Shown here in pieces: positions 16,223 through 23,936 of a stretch of 64,000 bases of DNA (positions within the stretch are counted from its first letter, which is position 1; every line of letters starts with the position of its first letter). Where the stretch lies: NCBI GenBank assembly GCA_965279095.1, contig CBDIHH010000001.1, forward strand, positions 1 to 64,000, written 5' to 3'. This DNA comes from CBDIHH01 sp965279095 (lineage in GTDB: Bacteria; Pseudomonadota; Alphaproteobacteria; Caulobacterales; Caulobacteraceae). The translations under genes and the position numbers were made by a program. The notes under the pieces were generated by a model, which saw only the letters and a list, made by a program, of their open reading frames with translations, searched no databases and was not told where the DNA came from.

Positions 16223-17236
16223 CTAACCCACGTCGTCCTCGTCGTCGTAGCCGACGAGATCGAGGGCCCGCGCCTCCACGCCGTGCAGGCTCGACCAGCG
16301 GCAGAGGGCCTCCTCGCGGCCATGGGTGATCCACAGCTCGCCCGGGCGCACCTCGTCGACGGTGCGGGTCAGTTCGCTCCAGTCGGCGTGGTCGGAGAGG
16401 ATCAGCGGCAGCTCCACCGCCCGCTGGCGGGCGCGGGCGCGCACCCGCATCCAGCCCGAGGCGAAGGCCACCACCGGGTCGGGAAACCGCCGCGACCAGC
16501 GGTCCTGGGTGGCGGAAGGCGGGGCGACCACGATGGCCCCGGTCAGGTCGGCCTTGGCGGCGCCGGTGGCCGGGCGGATGTCGCCGAGGGTCACGCCCCA
16601 GCGCTCATACAGGGCGTTCAGCCGCTCCAGGGCGCCGTGGACATAGATGGGTTGGTCCCAGCCGCGCTCGCGCAGGGTGCGGATCACCCGCTGGGCCTTG
16701 CCCAGGGCGTAGGCCCCGACGATGTGGCAGCGCTCGGGGAACTGGGCGACCGAAGCCAGCAGCTTGTCGACCTCGTCGGCGGCGGGCGGGAAACAGAACA
16801 CCGGCAGGCCGAAGGTCGCCTCGGTGACGAAGACGTCGCAGGGCACGGGCTCGAAGGGCGGGCAGGTGGGATCGTGGGCGCGCTTGTAGTCCCCGGACAC
16901 CACCATGGTCAGCCCCTTCCACCGCACCACCGCCTGGGCCGAGCCCAGCACATGGCCGGCGGGGACCAGGGACACGTCGACGCCGCCCGTGGCGACGGTC
17001 TCGCCGTAAGGGATGGGCTGGCGGCGGCCGGTGAACTCCTCGCCATAACGGCAGGCCATGATGTCGAGGGTCTGGGGGGTGGCGGCCACCACCCCGTGGC
17101 CGGCGCGGGCGTGATCGGCGTGGCCATGGGTGATCACCGCCCGGTCCACCGGCCGCACCGGGTCGATGTAGAAGTCGCCGGGGGCGCAGTAGAGCCCCTC
17201 GGGCCGGGGGCAGAGCAGGTCCTGGGGGCGTATCAC
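16223..17236 (-). CDS. Ligase-associated DNA exonuclease (metallo-beta-lactamase fold)
   Basis: 337 aa. The zinc-binding motif HGHADHA lies in DRAVITHGHADHARAGHGVV, followed by SLVPAGHVLGSAQAVV and VVSGDYKRAHDPTCPPFEP, as in the CPSF-like proteins found beside ATP-dependent DNA ligase and Lhr-type helicase genes in many bacteria. The C-terminal HADW...ITHGREEAL is also conserved. The predicted role is nuclease action in DNA repair. Here it is alone: no ligase or helicase gene adjoins it in this window. GTG at 17234-17236 (VIRPQDLLCPRPEG) fits the family N-terminus better than the longer frame. Confidence 0.85.
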   Translation of the reverse strand: MIRPQDLLCPRPEGLYCAPGDFYIDPVRPVDRAVITHGHADHARAGHGVVAATPQTLDIMACRYGEEFTGRRQPIPYGETVATGGVDVSLVPAGHVLGSAQAVVRWKGLTMVVSGDYKRAHDPTCPPFEPVPCDVFVTEATFGLPVFCFPPAADEVDKLLASVAQFPERCHIVGAYALGKAQRVIRTLRERGWDQPIYVHGALERLNALYERWGVTLGDIRPATGAAKADLTGAIVVAPPSATQDRWSRRFPDPVVAFASGWMRVRARARQRAVELPLILSDHADWSELTRTVDEVRPGELWITHGREEALCRWSSLHGVEARALDLVGYDDEDDVG

Positions 17237-17331
17237 CCTGTGCAAATGCGCCGGGGGCCCGCTTCGTTCAAGGGCGGGGCGCTGTCGCCGCCACTCTGGA
17301 CGCGGCGGGCGCGGGCGGCGCATATGGCCCC

Positions 17332-18579
17332 ATGAAGCATGATTGCGATGTGATCATCGTTGGCGGCGGCATGGTCGGCGCGACCCTGGCCCTGGCCCTG
17401 AACAGCGGGGGCCTGACCCCCATCCTGATCGACCGGGCGCCCATGTCGGCCCAGCTGGAGCCCGACTTCGACGGCCGCGCCTCGGCCATCGCCTATTCCA
17501 GCTTCCGCCAATGGCGCGCCCTCGGCCTAGCCGAGCAGCTGGCGCCCGACGCCCAGCGCATCGAGCAGATCCTGGTCACCGACGGCCCCTCGCCGGGGCC
17601 GGGCGCGGGCCCCGCCGCGCCGACCTTCCTGCGCTTCGATTCGGCCGAGATCGCCCAGCGGTCCGACGGCGAGCCCCTCGGCTACATGCTGGAGAACCGC
17701 CACATCCGCGTGGCCCTGGCCGAGGGCCTGGCCCGGGCGGGCGTCACCGTGGTCGCCCCGGCCAAGGTCGCCGCCGTCACCGTGGAGGGATCGGGCGCGA
17801 CGGTGGCGCTGGAAGGCGGCCGCACCCTGACCGCCCCCCTGGTGGTGGGCGCCGACGGCAAGGGGTCGTTCGTGCGGCGCTCGGCGGGCATCAACGCCAT
17901 CGGCTGGCCCTACCGCCAGTCCGGGGTGGTGGCCACGGTGGCGATGGAGGAGGACCACGGCGGCGTCGCCCACGAGTATTTCCTGCCCACCGGCCCCTTC
18001 GCCATCCTGCCCCTCACCGGCCGCCGCGCCAGCCTGGTGTGGACCGAGACCGCCGCCGCCGCCGAGGCCCTGATGGCGGCCCGGCCCGAGGTGTTCGCCG
18101 CCCATCTCAACCGCCGGTTCGGCGACTTCCTCGGGGCGGTGTCGGCCACGGGGCCGCGCTTCGCCTATCCCCTGGGGCTCAGCCTGGCCGAGCGCACGGT
18201 GGCCCCGCGCATCGCCCTGATCGGGGACGCCGCCCACGCCATCCACCCCATCGCCGGCCAGGGGCTGAACCTGGGCCTGAAGGACATCGCCGCCCTGGCC
18301 CAGGTGCTGGTCGACGCCGCCCGGCTGGGCGAGGACATCGGCCAGGAGCTGGTGCTGGAGCGCTACGCCCGCTGGCGCCGCTTCGACACGGTGATGCTGG
18401 CGGCGGCCACGGACGCCTTCACCCGGCTGTTCTCCAACGACAACGCGGCCCTACGGCTGGCGCGGGGCGCCGGCATGGGGGTGGTCAACGCCATCGGCCC
18501 CGCGCGGCGATTCTTCATGCAGGAGGCCGGCGGCGCGTCCGGCGACCTGCCACGCCTGCTGATGGGCGAGGCGCTGTAG
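17332..18579 (+). CDS. UbiH/COQ6-family FAD-dependent hydroxylase (ubiquinone biosynthesis)
   Basis: 415 aa flavoprotein monooxygenase. The N-terminal dinucleotide-binding motif DVIIVGGGMVGATLALAL is followed by DGRASAIAYSSFRQWRALGL (the UbiH-type RasAla signature), LVVGADGKGSFVRRSAGI (the GD-like motif) and ALIGDAAHAIHPIAGQGLNL (FAD ribityl binding). Family members hydroxylate the aromatic ring during ubiquinone synthesis. Which ring position (UbiH, UbiI, UbiF or UbiL-like) cannot be decided from sequence alone, so no symbol is given. The gene stands alone, divergent from the exonuclease gene. Confidence 0.88.
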   Translation: MKHDCDVIIVGGGMVGATLALALNSGGLTPILIDRAPMSAQLEPDFDGRASAIAYSSFRQWRALGLAEQLAPDAQRIEQILVTDGPSPGPGAGPAAPTFLRFDSAEIAQRSDGEPLGYMLENRHIRVALAEGLARAGVTVVAPAKVAAVTVEGSGATVALEGGRTLTAPLVVGADGKGSFVRRSAGINAIGWPYRQSGVVATVAMEEDHGGVAHEYFLPTGPFAILPLTGRRASLVWTETAAAAEALMAARPEVFAAHLNRRFGDFLGAVSATGPRFAYPLGLSLAERTVAPRIALIGDAAHAIHPIAGQGLNLGLKDIAALAQVLVDAARLGEDIGQELVLERYARWRRFDTVMLAAATDAFTRLFSNDNAALRLARGAGMGVVNAIGPARRFFMQEAGGASGDLPRLLMGEAL

Positions 18580-18581
18580 TA

Positions 18582-18754
18582 TTCCTCCCCCGCGAACGCG
18601 GGAGAGGATAGCGGGTCCTTATCCTCCCCCATCCCGCAGAGGATGGGGGAGGTGGCCCGGAGGGCCGGAGGGGGCGAGCCACAAGTGCGGCGCTCTGTCA
18701 CTCGCCCCCTCCACCCCTTCGGGGTCCCCCTCCCCCGCGAAGGGCGGGGGAGGA
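18582..18754. repeat. Tandem GC-rich palindromic repeats
   Basis: At least two units: CCTCCCCCGCGAACGCGGGAGAGG, then CCTCCCCCATCC...GGATGGGGGAGG, and an inverted arm TCGCCCCCTCCACCCC...CGGGGTCCCCCTCCCCCGCG. It has the CGCCCCCT left half of the IS110 target but is followed by CCACC instead of CCGTCA, and it is unoccupied. Confidence 0.65.
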
Positions 18755-19111
18755 TCAGCGGCTCAACCCCTTGGCGGCGAGTTCCTGCAGATAGGCGTTC
18801 CAGCGGCTCTCGTGGCCCCGGGCCAGGTCGTAGAGGGCGTCCCAGCTGTAGAGGCCGGTGTCGTGGCCGTCGTCGAAAACGATCCGCGCCGCGTAACGGC
18901 CCACCGGCTGGATGTCGTTGATCCCCACCCCCTGCTTGCCCGCCACGATGCGGCGCTCGCCGCCGTGGCCGCGGTCCTGGGCGCTGGGGGTGTTCACCCG
19001 CAGATATTCGGCCGGCAGGACGAAGGTCTCGCCGGTGTCGAAGGCGAGGGCCAGGGTCCGGTCGGAGCGCTTGACCTTCAGCTCCACCGGCCAGGGGCGC
19101 AGGTCGCTCAC
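18755..19111 (-). CDS. DUF971 protein
   Basis: 118 aa. PWPVELKVKRSDRTLALAF, LPAEYLRVNTPSAQ and VGRYAARIVFDDGHDTGLYS WD match DUF971, the domain that forms the N-terminus of gamma-butyrobetaine hydroxylase and also occurs alone in bacteria, where it has been linked to Fe-S protein functions. The start is GTG at 19109-19111, overlapping the stop of the upstream Trm112-like gene in a GTGA arrangement, so the two are translationally coupled. It ends inside or beside the palindromic repeats at 18582-18754. Confidence 0.85.
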   Translation of the reverse strand: MSDLRPWPVELKVKRSDRTLALAFDTGETFVLPAEYLRVNTPSAQDRGHGGERRIVAGKQGVGINDIQPVGRYAARIVFDDGHDTGLYSWDALYDLARGHESRWNAYLQELAAKGLSR

Positions 19112-19311
19112 GCCTCGTCGTCCAGGGCGCGCGCCTCCTCGGGCAGCATCACCGGGGCGCCGTCGCGGATCGGATAGGCGAGCCGGGCGGACCGCGACAC
19201 CAGCTCGTTGCGCTCGCGATCATAGGTCAGCGGCCCGCGGGTGACCGGGCAGACCAGGATCTCCAGCAGGCGGGGATCGACGGCGACAGTGTCTTCGGGG
19301 GCCTGGGTCAT
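19108..19311 (-). CDS. Trm112-family small protein
   Basis: 67 aa. DPRLLEILVCPVTRGPLTYD and LVSRSARLAYPIRDGAPVML are characteristic of bacterial Trm112-like (YcaR) proteins. The usual zinc ribbon is reduced here: only one Cys is visible (LVCPVTRG), as in many proteobacterial members. In eukaryotes Trm112 activates methyltransferases; the bacterial role is unclear. It overlaps the DUF971 gene by 4 bases and follows the Lon-N gene after 8 bases, placing it in a run of co-directional genes from 21484 down to 18755. Confidence 0.88.
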   Translation of the reverse strand: MTQAPEDTVAVDPRLLEILVCPVTRGPLTYDRERNELVSRSARLAYPIRDGAPVMLPEEARALDDEA

Positions 19312-19319
19312 GGGCGCAG

Positions 19320-19979
19320 CTATTGCACGGACGGCGGCATGTCGTCGCCGGCCTCGGCGCCGTCGATCTCCAGCAGGGCCAGCAAGGCGTGGCGACGCGC
19401 CACCGGGTCCGCCGCTTCCAGCAGGGCCTGTTTCTCCGGGGGATCGAAGGGCAGGGCCATGCACAGGCTGGTGACCAGGGCGTCCACCGGGGCGGCCTCG
19501 GCGGCGTCCCAGTCCACCCGCAGGCCGCGGCTCTCCAGATAGGTCTTGAGGGCGCGGCCAAGGGCCTCGCGGTCATAAGTCGGGTCGTCCTCGGCCGGGC
19601 GCATGTCGCCGGCGAAGGGGGTGAAATCCACCCGCACCTGCCGATAGGGAGTCTGGGTGGGCAGCTCGTCGCCGGTGCGGAACCGCGCCACGCCGGTGAG
19701 GGTGATCAGGTAGCGCCCGTCGCCGGTCTCGGCGAAGGCGGTGATACGGCCGGCGCAACCCACCGACGCCAGGCGCGGCCGCTCGCGGTCGCCGCCCCCC
19801 AGGGTCTGGACCATGCCGATCACCCGGTCCCCGGCCATGGCGTCGTCGATCATGTTCAGATAGCGCGGCTCGAAGATGTTCAGGGGCAGGGCGCCGTGGG
19901 GCAGCAGCAGCGCCCCGTCCAGGGGGAAGATCGGGATCACCTGGGGCAGGTCGGTGGCTTTGAGGAAGGTGTTGGCCAT
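19320..19979 (-). CDS. Lon N-terminal (substrate-binding) domain protein
   Basis: 219 aa consisting of a Lon-N/PUA-like domain: QVIPIFPLDGALLLPHGALP, LNIFEPRYLNMIDDAMAGDR, VGCAGRITAF and ITLTGVARFR, followed by a helical tail. The AAA+ and protease domains of Lon are absent, as is normal for this stand-alone family of unknown function. It is the second gene downstream in the CnoX-like, Lon-N, Trm112-like, DUF971 run, an order often kept in alphaproteobacteria (from memory). Confidence 0.9.
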   Translation of the reverse strand: MANTFLKATDLPQVIPIFPLDGALLLPHGALPLNIFEPRYLNMIDDAMAGDRVIGMVQTLGGGDRERPRLASVGCAGRITAFAETGDGRYLITLTGVARFRTGDELPTQTPYRQVRVDFTPFAGDMRPAEDDPTYDREALGRALKTYLESRGLRVDWDAAEAAPVDALVTSLCMALPFDPPEKQALLEAADPVARRHALLALLEIDGAEAGDDMPPSVQ

Positions 19980-19991
19980 GGCGGGGCGCCT

Positions 19992-20897
19992 CTAGCTGAA
20001 CAGGATGGAGGACAGGCGGCGGCGGCCCTGCTTGACCGCCTCGGCGCCCGGGCCGGCCGCCTCGAACACCACCAGCAACTGCTTGCGGGCGGCCTCGTCG
20101 TTCCAGCCGCGGTCCGCCTCGATGATGCGCAGCAGATGGTCGATGGCCGCCTCCATATGGCCCTGGCCGGCGAGGGCCGTGGCCAGCTCCAGCCGGGCCT
20201 GGTGGTCAGCCGGGTCGGCGGCGAGGCGCGCCTCCAGGCCCGCGGTCTCCGACGGGGCTTCGGTGGCCAGCTTCAGGGCGGTCCTGACGCTGTCGAGGTC
20301 GGCGCCCTTGGCCCCGGGGGGCGCCATGTCGAGCACCTCCTGGGCCTTCTCAAGGTCGCCGGCGGTCACATAGACCCGCGCCAGGCCGGCGATGGCGACC
20401 AGGTTGTCGGGCTCGATCTGCAGGGCCCCGGCGAAGGCCTGGGCGGCGCCGCCCAGGTCGCCCAGGGTCAGGGATTCGGCGCCCATGGCCAGGATGGCGT
20501 CGATCTCGGCGGGGCCCTGGGGCCCGATGAGCTTGGCGATGAAGGCCTTCAGCTGGCTGTCGGGCACCGCCCCCATGAAGCCGTCCACCGGCTGGCCGTT
20601 GACGAAGGCGTAGACGGTGGGGATCGACTGGACCTTGAGCTGGCCGGCGTAGGCGGGGTTCTTGTCGACATCGATCTTGACCAGCTTGACCTTGCCCCCG
20701 GCGGCGTTGACCGCCTTCTCCAGGGCCGGGCCGAGGGTCTTGCAGGGGCCGCACCAGGTGGCCCAGAAGTCGACGATCACCGGCTGGACGCGCGAAGCCT
20801 CGATCACGTCGACGGCGAAGTCGGCGTCCGAGGAGTCCTTCACATGGCCGCCGCCGGCGTGGGCGGGCGAGGGCGGGGCGGCTTGGCCCAGAAGCAT
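19992..20897 (-). CDS. CnoX-like thioredoxin with TPR repeats
   Basis: 301 aa. The N-terminal thioredoxin domain has the active site WCGPC (Cys49, Cys52) and continues VKLVKIDVDKNPAYAGQLKV, SIPTVYAFVNGQPVD. From about residue 135 it becomes a TPR-like helical array (LGDLGGAAQAFAGALQIEPD; LVAIAGLARVYVTAGDLEKA; ALAGQGHMEAAIDHLLRIIE). E. coli CnoX (YbbN) guards proteins from oxidation and passes them to GroEL and DnaK; it lacks a redox-active CxxC, whereas this protein keeps CGPC, as the Caulobacter homologue does. The cytoplasmic oxidative-folding role is inferred by homology. Confidence 0.88.
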   Translation of the reverse strand: MLLGQAAPPSPAHAGGGHVKDSSDADFAVDVIEASRVQPVIVDFWATWCGPCKTLGPALEKAVNAAGGKVKLVKIDVDKNPAYAGQLKVQSIPTVYAFVNGQPVDGFMGAVPDSQLKAFIAKLIGPQGPAEIDAILAMGAESLTLGDLGGAAQAFAGALQIEPDNLVAIAGLARVYVTAGDLEKAQEVLDMAPPGAKGADLDSVRTALKLATEAPSETAGLEARLAADPADHQARLELATALAGQGHMEAAIDHLLRIIEADRGWNDEAARKQLLVVFEAAGPGAEAVKQGRRRLSSILFS

Positions 20898-20923
20898 CGG
20901 CGGTCTCCATCAAGGCGAGAAAT

Positions 20924-21484
20924 CTATAGATGGCCCTGCTCTTCCCCCCGCGCAATCGCGGGCGCAACCGTCATCGTGTCGAAATCGACGATCGTCGGGG
21001 CCACGCCCAGGGCCTCCAGGAAGCGCAGCAGCCCCGCGCGCGTGACCGCGGTGGTGGCGGTGTTGGCCAGGGGATGGAAGTTGACGGGGTCCTCGCGCAT
21101 CAGGGCGGCGTCCAGCACCAGCCGCACGGCCCGCGTCCGGTCGTTGATCAGGGCGAAGACGGTGACCGATCCCGGCCGCACCCCCAGCGCCTGCCACAGC
21201 CGCTCGGCCGAGCCGAACGACAGCCGTCCTGAGCCGATCACGACCGGCAGCCGGTTGAGGTCCACGGCGGTGGAGCCCAGGGCGCAGACCAGCCACAGCT
21301 GGCCGCGGGCGTCCTTGAGGAACAGGTTCTTGCTGTGGCCGCCGGGCAGGGCCGCCTTGATCGCCGCGCCCTCGGCGACGGTGAACACCGGCGGGTGCTC
21401 CAGGGTGGTCTGGGCCACGCCGATGGCCGCCAGATAGGCGAGCAGATCGGCGGGCGCGGCGGGGACGGGGGGCAGGGCGGCCAT
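20924..21484 (-). CDS. YbaK/ProX-type aminoacyl-tRNA deacylase domain protein
   Basis: 186 aa. Begins ALPPVPAAPADLLAYLAAIG and contains HPPVFTVAEGAAIKAALPGG, HSKNLFLKDARGQLWLVCAL, LSFGSAERLWQALGVRPGSV and VNFHPLANTATTAV. This is the prolyl-tRNA-synthetase-associated domain family (ProXp/PrdX), which clears mischarged tRNA, commonly Ala from tRNA-Pro. The family match is strong, while the exact substrate is inferred. It heads the minus-strand gene run that continues with the CnoX-like gene after 26 bases. Confidence 0.88.
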   Translation of the reverse strand: MAALPPVPAAPADLLAYLAAIGVAQTTLEHPPVFTVAEGAAIKAALPGGHSKNLFLKDARGQLWLVCALGSTAVDLNRLPVVIGSGRLSFGSAERLWQALGVRPGSVTVFALINDRTRAVRLVLDAALMREDPVNFHPLANTATTAVTRAGLLRFLEALGVAPTIVDFDTMTVAPAIARGEEQGHL

Positions 21485-21553
21485 CCACGCCCTCTAGACG
21501 GTGAGAGGGCCATGCCGCTAGACCCTTGACGGACCCTTCCGGAGAGACCGCCC

Positions 21554-22324
21554 GTGCCCCCCGCCGCCGCCGCCCCGCGCCTGACGCTGGAATGCTTCCC
21601 CACCGCCGCCCGCCCGCCCGAGATCGTCCCCGGCCGGCCCCAGCGCGCCTGGATGGACCGCTTCGCCGAGCGCCACCCCTATCGCTGCCTGCCGCTGAGC
21701 ATGGCCAACACCACCGGCTGGGAGATCCTCTGCCCCGTCGGCTTCACCGCCCGCTGGAACGGGGGCACGCACCAGGAGGACATCACCTTCCACCCCGACC
21801 ACCCGCATCCGGACTTCGAGGAGTTCGTCAAATCCCACTTCAGCCACGGGGTGATCACCTTCCACGCCGGCTACCTGTTCCGCACGCCCCCCGGCTGGTC
21901 CATGTGGGTGATGGGCCCGCCCAACCACATCAAGGACGGGGTCCAGCCCCTGTCCGGCCTGGTGGAGACCGACTGGCTGCCCTTCCCCTTCACCATGAAC
22001 TGGATGTTCACCCGCAAGGGCGAGGTCCGCTGGGAGAAGGGCGAGCCCTTCTGCTTCATCACCCTGGTGCAGGACAAGCCGCTGGAGCAGTTCCACGTGG
22101 TCCAGCGCTCGATGGAGAGCGACCCGGAGATGTCGGGCCAGTACGCCGCCTGGCACCGCCAGCGCTCGGACTTCAACAAGCGCATCTTCGCCATGGAGCC
22201 CGAGGCCACCAAGGAGGCCTGGCAGCGCTTCTACTTCAAGGGCGAGCTGCCCGAAGACCTGGGAACCGCCCCCCAGCCCCACGTCAACAAGCGCCGCCTG
22301 CGGGCCCTGAAGCTGGGCTTCTGA
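21554..22324 (+). CDS. DUF6065-like protein, 256 aa
   Basis: A Trp/His/Pro-rich soluble protein with LSMANTTGWEILCPVGFTAR, HFSHGVITFHAGYLFRTPPG and GLVETDWLPFPFTMNWMFTR, which I recall as the DUF6065 family; its biochemical function is unknown. The pattern of aromatic and His residues suggests a double-stranded beta-helix fold, but that is inference. GTG at 21554 follows GGAGAGACCGCCC. It diverges from the YbaK-like gene across 69 bases and ends 86 bases before tRNA-Gly. Confidence 0.7.
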   Translation: MPPAAAAPRLTLECFPTAARPPEIVPGRPQRAWMDRFAERHPYRCLPLSMANTTGWEILCPVGFTARWNGGTHQEDITFHPDHPHPDFEEFVKSHFSHGVITFHAGYLFRTPPGWSMWVMGPPNHIKDGVQPLSGLVETDWLPFPFTMNWMFTRKGEVRWEKGEPFCFITLVQDKPLEQFHVVQRSMESDPEMSGQYAAWHRQRSDFNKRIFAMEPEATKEAWQRFYFKGELPEDLGTAPQPHVNKRRLRALKLGF

Positions 22325-22410
22325 GACCGCTTGCCAAGCCCGGGCTCCTCTGCGATAAGCCGCGCTCTGAAAACGGGCGCCCGCCTTCAAGACCCGGGGC
22401 GCTCGGGAGC

Positions 22411-22485
22411 GCGGGCGTAGCTCAGGGGTAGAGCACAACCTTGCCAAGGTTGGGGTCGAGAGTTCGAATCTCTTCGCCCGCTCCA
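22411..22485 (+). tRNA. tRNA-Gly (anticodon GCC)
   Basis: 75 bases with CCA encoded. The acceptor stem pairs GCGGGCG (22411-22417) with CGCCCGC (22475-22481), discriminator T, then CCA. The D arm is GCTC/GAGC, the anticodon arm CAACC-TTGCCAA-GGTTG gives anticodon GCC, and the T loop is TTCGAAT. Six T residues follow at 22487-22492 and probably end the transcript. The tRNA marks the left border of the less GC-rich accessory stretch. Confidence 0.97.
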
Positions 22486-22591
22486 ATTTTTTCAGTCTCT
22501 GAGGCGGTGAGGTCCGTCTCCCACCCGTAGAATAGATGTCCGAAGCTTCACGGGCGTGGGCGGTCAGCGGCGCCCTGCGGATCCCGTGCGG

Positions 22592-22606
22592 CTGTGACCG
22601 TTCTCG
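22592..22606. repeat. 15-bp direct repeat, left copy flanking the BLUF gene
   Basis: CTGTGACCGTTCTCG, repeated exactly at 23194-23208 on the other side of the BLUF gene. Confidence 0.6.
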
Positions 22607-22688
22607 ATCAATGACGATCAATGCGCTAGCCTCAGGCTCATCAACCGGCTGGTGCGGCCTGCCTGGATTATGTAGAGCGAGCCAACCC

Positions 22689-23162
22689 ATGTTCGACGAA
22701 TACGGCTTTCCAAGGGATCCTGACTTGGATCCCTACGCGCCCACGCTTTTCACGTTCGTCTATTGCAGTCGGGCCGCCGAGGGCGTGGACGACGCCGAGG
22801 TGAATCGACTCATCGAGGCGGCGCAACGCTACAATCTCACCCGCGGCATCACCGGGGTGCTTGTTTTCGGCAGCGGCGTCTTCTTCCAGTGGATCGAGGG
22901 GCCGACAGCCGAAGTGCGGAAGCTGATGGCGAGCCTGCATGGCGATCCGCGCCACTACGATATCGTCTCGCTGGACCAGAGCGAGGAGAAGCGCGAGCGT
23001 CTCTATCCGGATTGGCAGATGGAGCTGGTCGGCGCCGACGACATCCGCGACGTCCTCCAGGACGCGCTCGAAAGCGCCGAAGACGAGAACAATATCGCGG
23101 CGCTGAAACGCATTCTCGATCATCTGGCTACGGGATCGCTGGATTGGCTTGGGCGAGGTTAA
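22689..23162 (+). CDS. Stand-alone BLUF-domain blue-light photoreceptor
   Basis: 157 aa. The BLUF core is clear: LFTFVYCSRAAEGVD, NLTRGITGVLVFGSGVFFQW, IEGPTAEVRKLMASLHGDPR and LYPDWQMELVG. The residues that form the flavin photocycle network are present: Tyr25, Asn49 and Gln67, with a Trp near the conserved WxM segment. No output domain (EAL, cyclase or HTH) is fused; a short helical C-terminus (about residues 120-157) follows, as in small BLUF proteins that act through partners. ATG at 22689 begins MFDEYGFPRD. It sits just after tRNA-Gly and is flanked by a 15-bp direct repeat. Confidence 0.9.
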   Translation: MFDEYGFPRDPDLDPYAPTLFTFVYCSRAAEGVDDAEVNRLIEAAQRYNLTRGITGVLVFGSGVFFQWIEGPTAEVRKLMASLHGDPRHYDIVSLDQSEEKRERLYPDWQMELVGADDIRDVLQDALESAEDENNIAALKRILDHLATGSLDWLGRG

Positions 23163-23193
23163 TCCTTCCGGGTGGCGCGGGTGACAGGTGTTC

Positions 23194-23208
23194 CTGTGAC
23201 CGTTCTCG
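23194..23208. repeat. 15-bp direct repeat, right copy flanking the BLUF gene
   Basis: CTGTGACCGTTCTCG, an exact copy of 22592-22606, starting 31 bases after the BLUF stop codon. Confidence 0.6.
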
Positions 23209-23322
23209 CATGACCGCTCCAGCACGGCAAAAGCATGTGTTCAATCAGCGGCGGCAATGCGGTCGACCCGCGCTTTCGGCCAGCCTTGGCACGTTCGGAG
23301 CAAAGAGGAATACGTAAGGTGT

Positions 23323-23346
23323 CGCCTATTTCCCTATAAATAGGCG
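23323..23346. terminator. Perfect 9-bp inverted repeat (terminator-like or operator)
   Basis: CGCCTATTT (23323-23331) pairs with AAATAGGCG (23338-23346) around a 6-base loop. It could end BLUF transcription, although it lies 160 bases past the stop, or serve as a protein-binding palindrome. Confidence 0.35.
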
Positions 23347-23936
23347 CAAACGGTATGCCTATGAGTTCATCGGGAGGGTGAAAACAAATACGGATTCAGC
23401 CAGGCCGGAGGGGCATCAACTAGCTAGATGGTCACGCAGGTGGGGGAGCGACAACCTCTACTGGAGCCATTCCGTTCCGTAAACTATCCACGCCACCTTC
23501 CCCAAGCCCTCCGCAGCTTGGACCCGTCTCATCTTAAAGCCTACGCCGGCGCGAAGGCATGTGCCCTCAGGGCGCTAGCAAGCTGCTGTGGGGCCTTTTC
23601 GGGAGGGCCTGGCTAGGGTGGCAGCCAAAATCAAGCAGGGGTCTGTAGCGTCCTCTGTGGCACTACCCGACACTCATTCGCTCCCCCACTCAGCTAGCCA
23701 TTGCTCCTAGGACTGAGTAGGTGGCCTGCATAGGGAGACGGATGGTTGAACGGTGTTGCTAACCCCTGACTTAAGTGTTTGGTTCAGTAGGCGTCGGGTG
23801 CCTATGCCCGTGAGCAACAGGCTAATGGAATTGGCGTAGTGGCAGGCCCGCTGGTCGCGACCCTCTACCAATCCGGTATGACTGGAGGGTCTGGCTTCGA
23901 TGTCTAAGAGCGCGGCGCATCTTTTGGAATTCACCC

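Larger units (their letters stand above)
23163..23936. other. Gene-poor 774-bp stretch
   Basis: No convincing coding region on either strand: the longest frames (23428-23616 plus, 23707-23934 minus) resemble nothing I know and have no good ribosome site. It holds the right copy of the 15-bp repeat, a 9-bp hairpin at 23323-23346, and presumably the promoter of the RTX gene. Composition is visibly less GC-rich than the core genes. Confidence 0.5.

Noticed and set aside
13910..17335. Very long plus-strand open frame of more than 1,100 codons
   Set aside because: It is antisense to the M16 peptidase and exonuclease genes, which have clear motifs. Long shadow frames are normal at this GC content, and its Gly/Arg/His-rich translation has no domain.
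23428..23934. Small open frames in the gene-poor stretch (23428-23616 plus, 23707-23934 minus)
   Set aside because: No good ribosome site, no family resemblance, and composition is not clearly coding.
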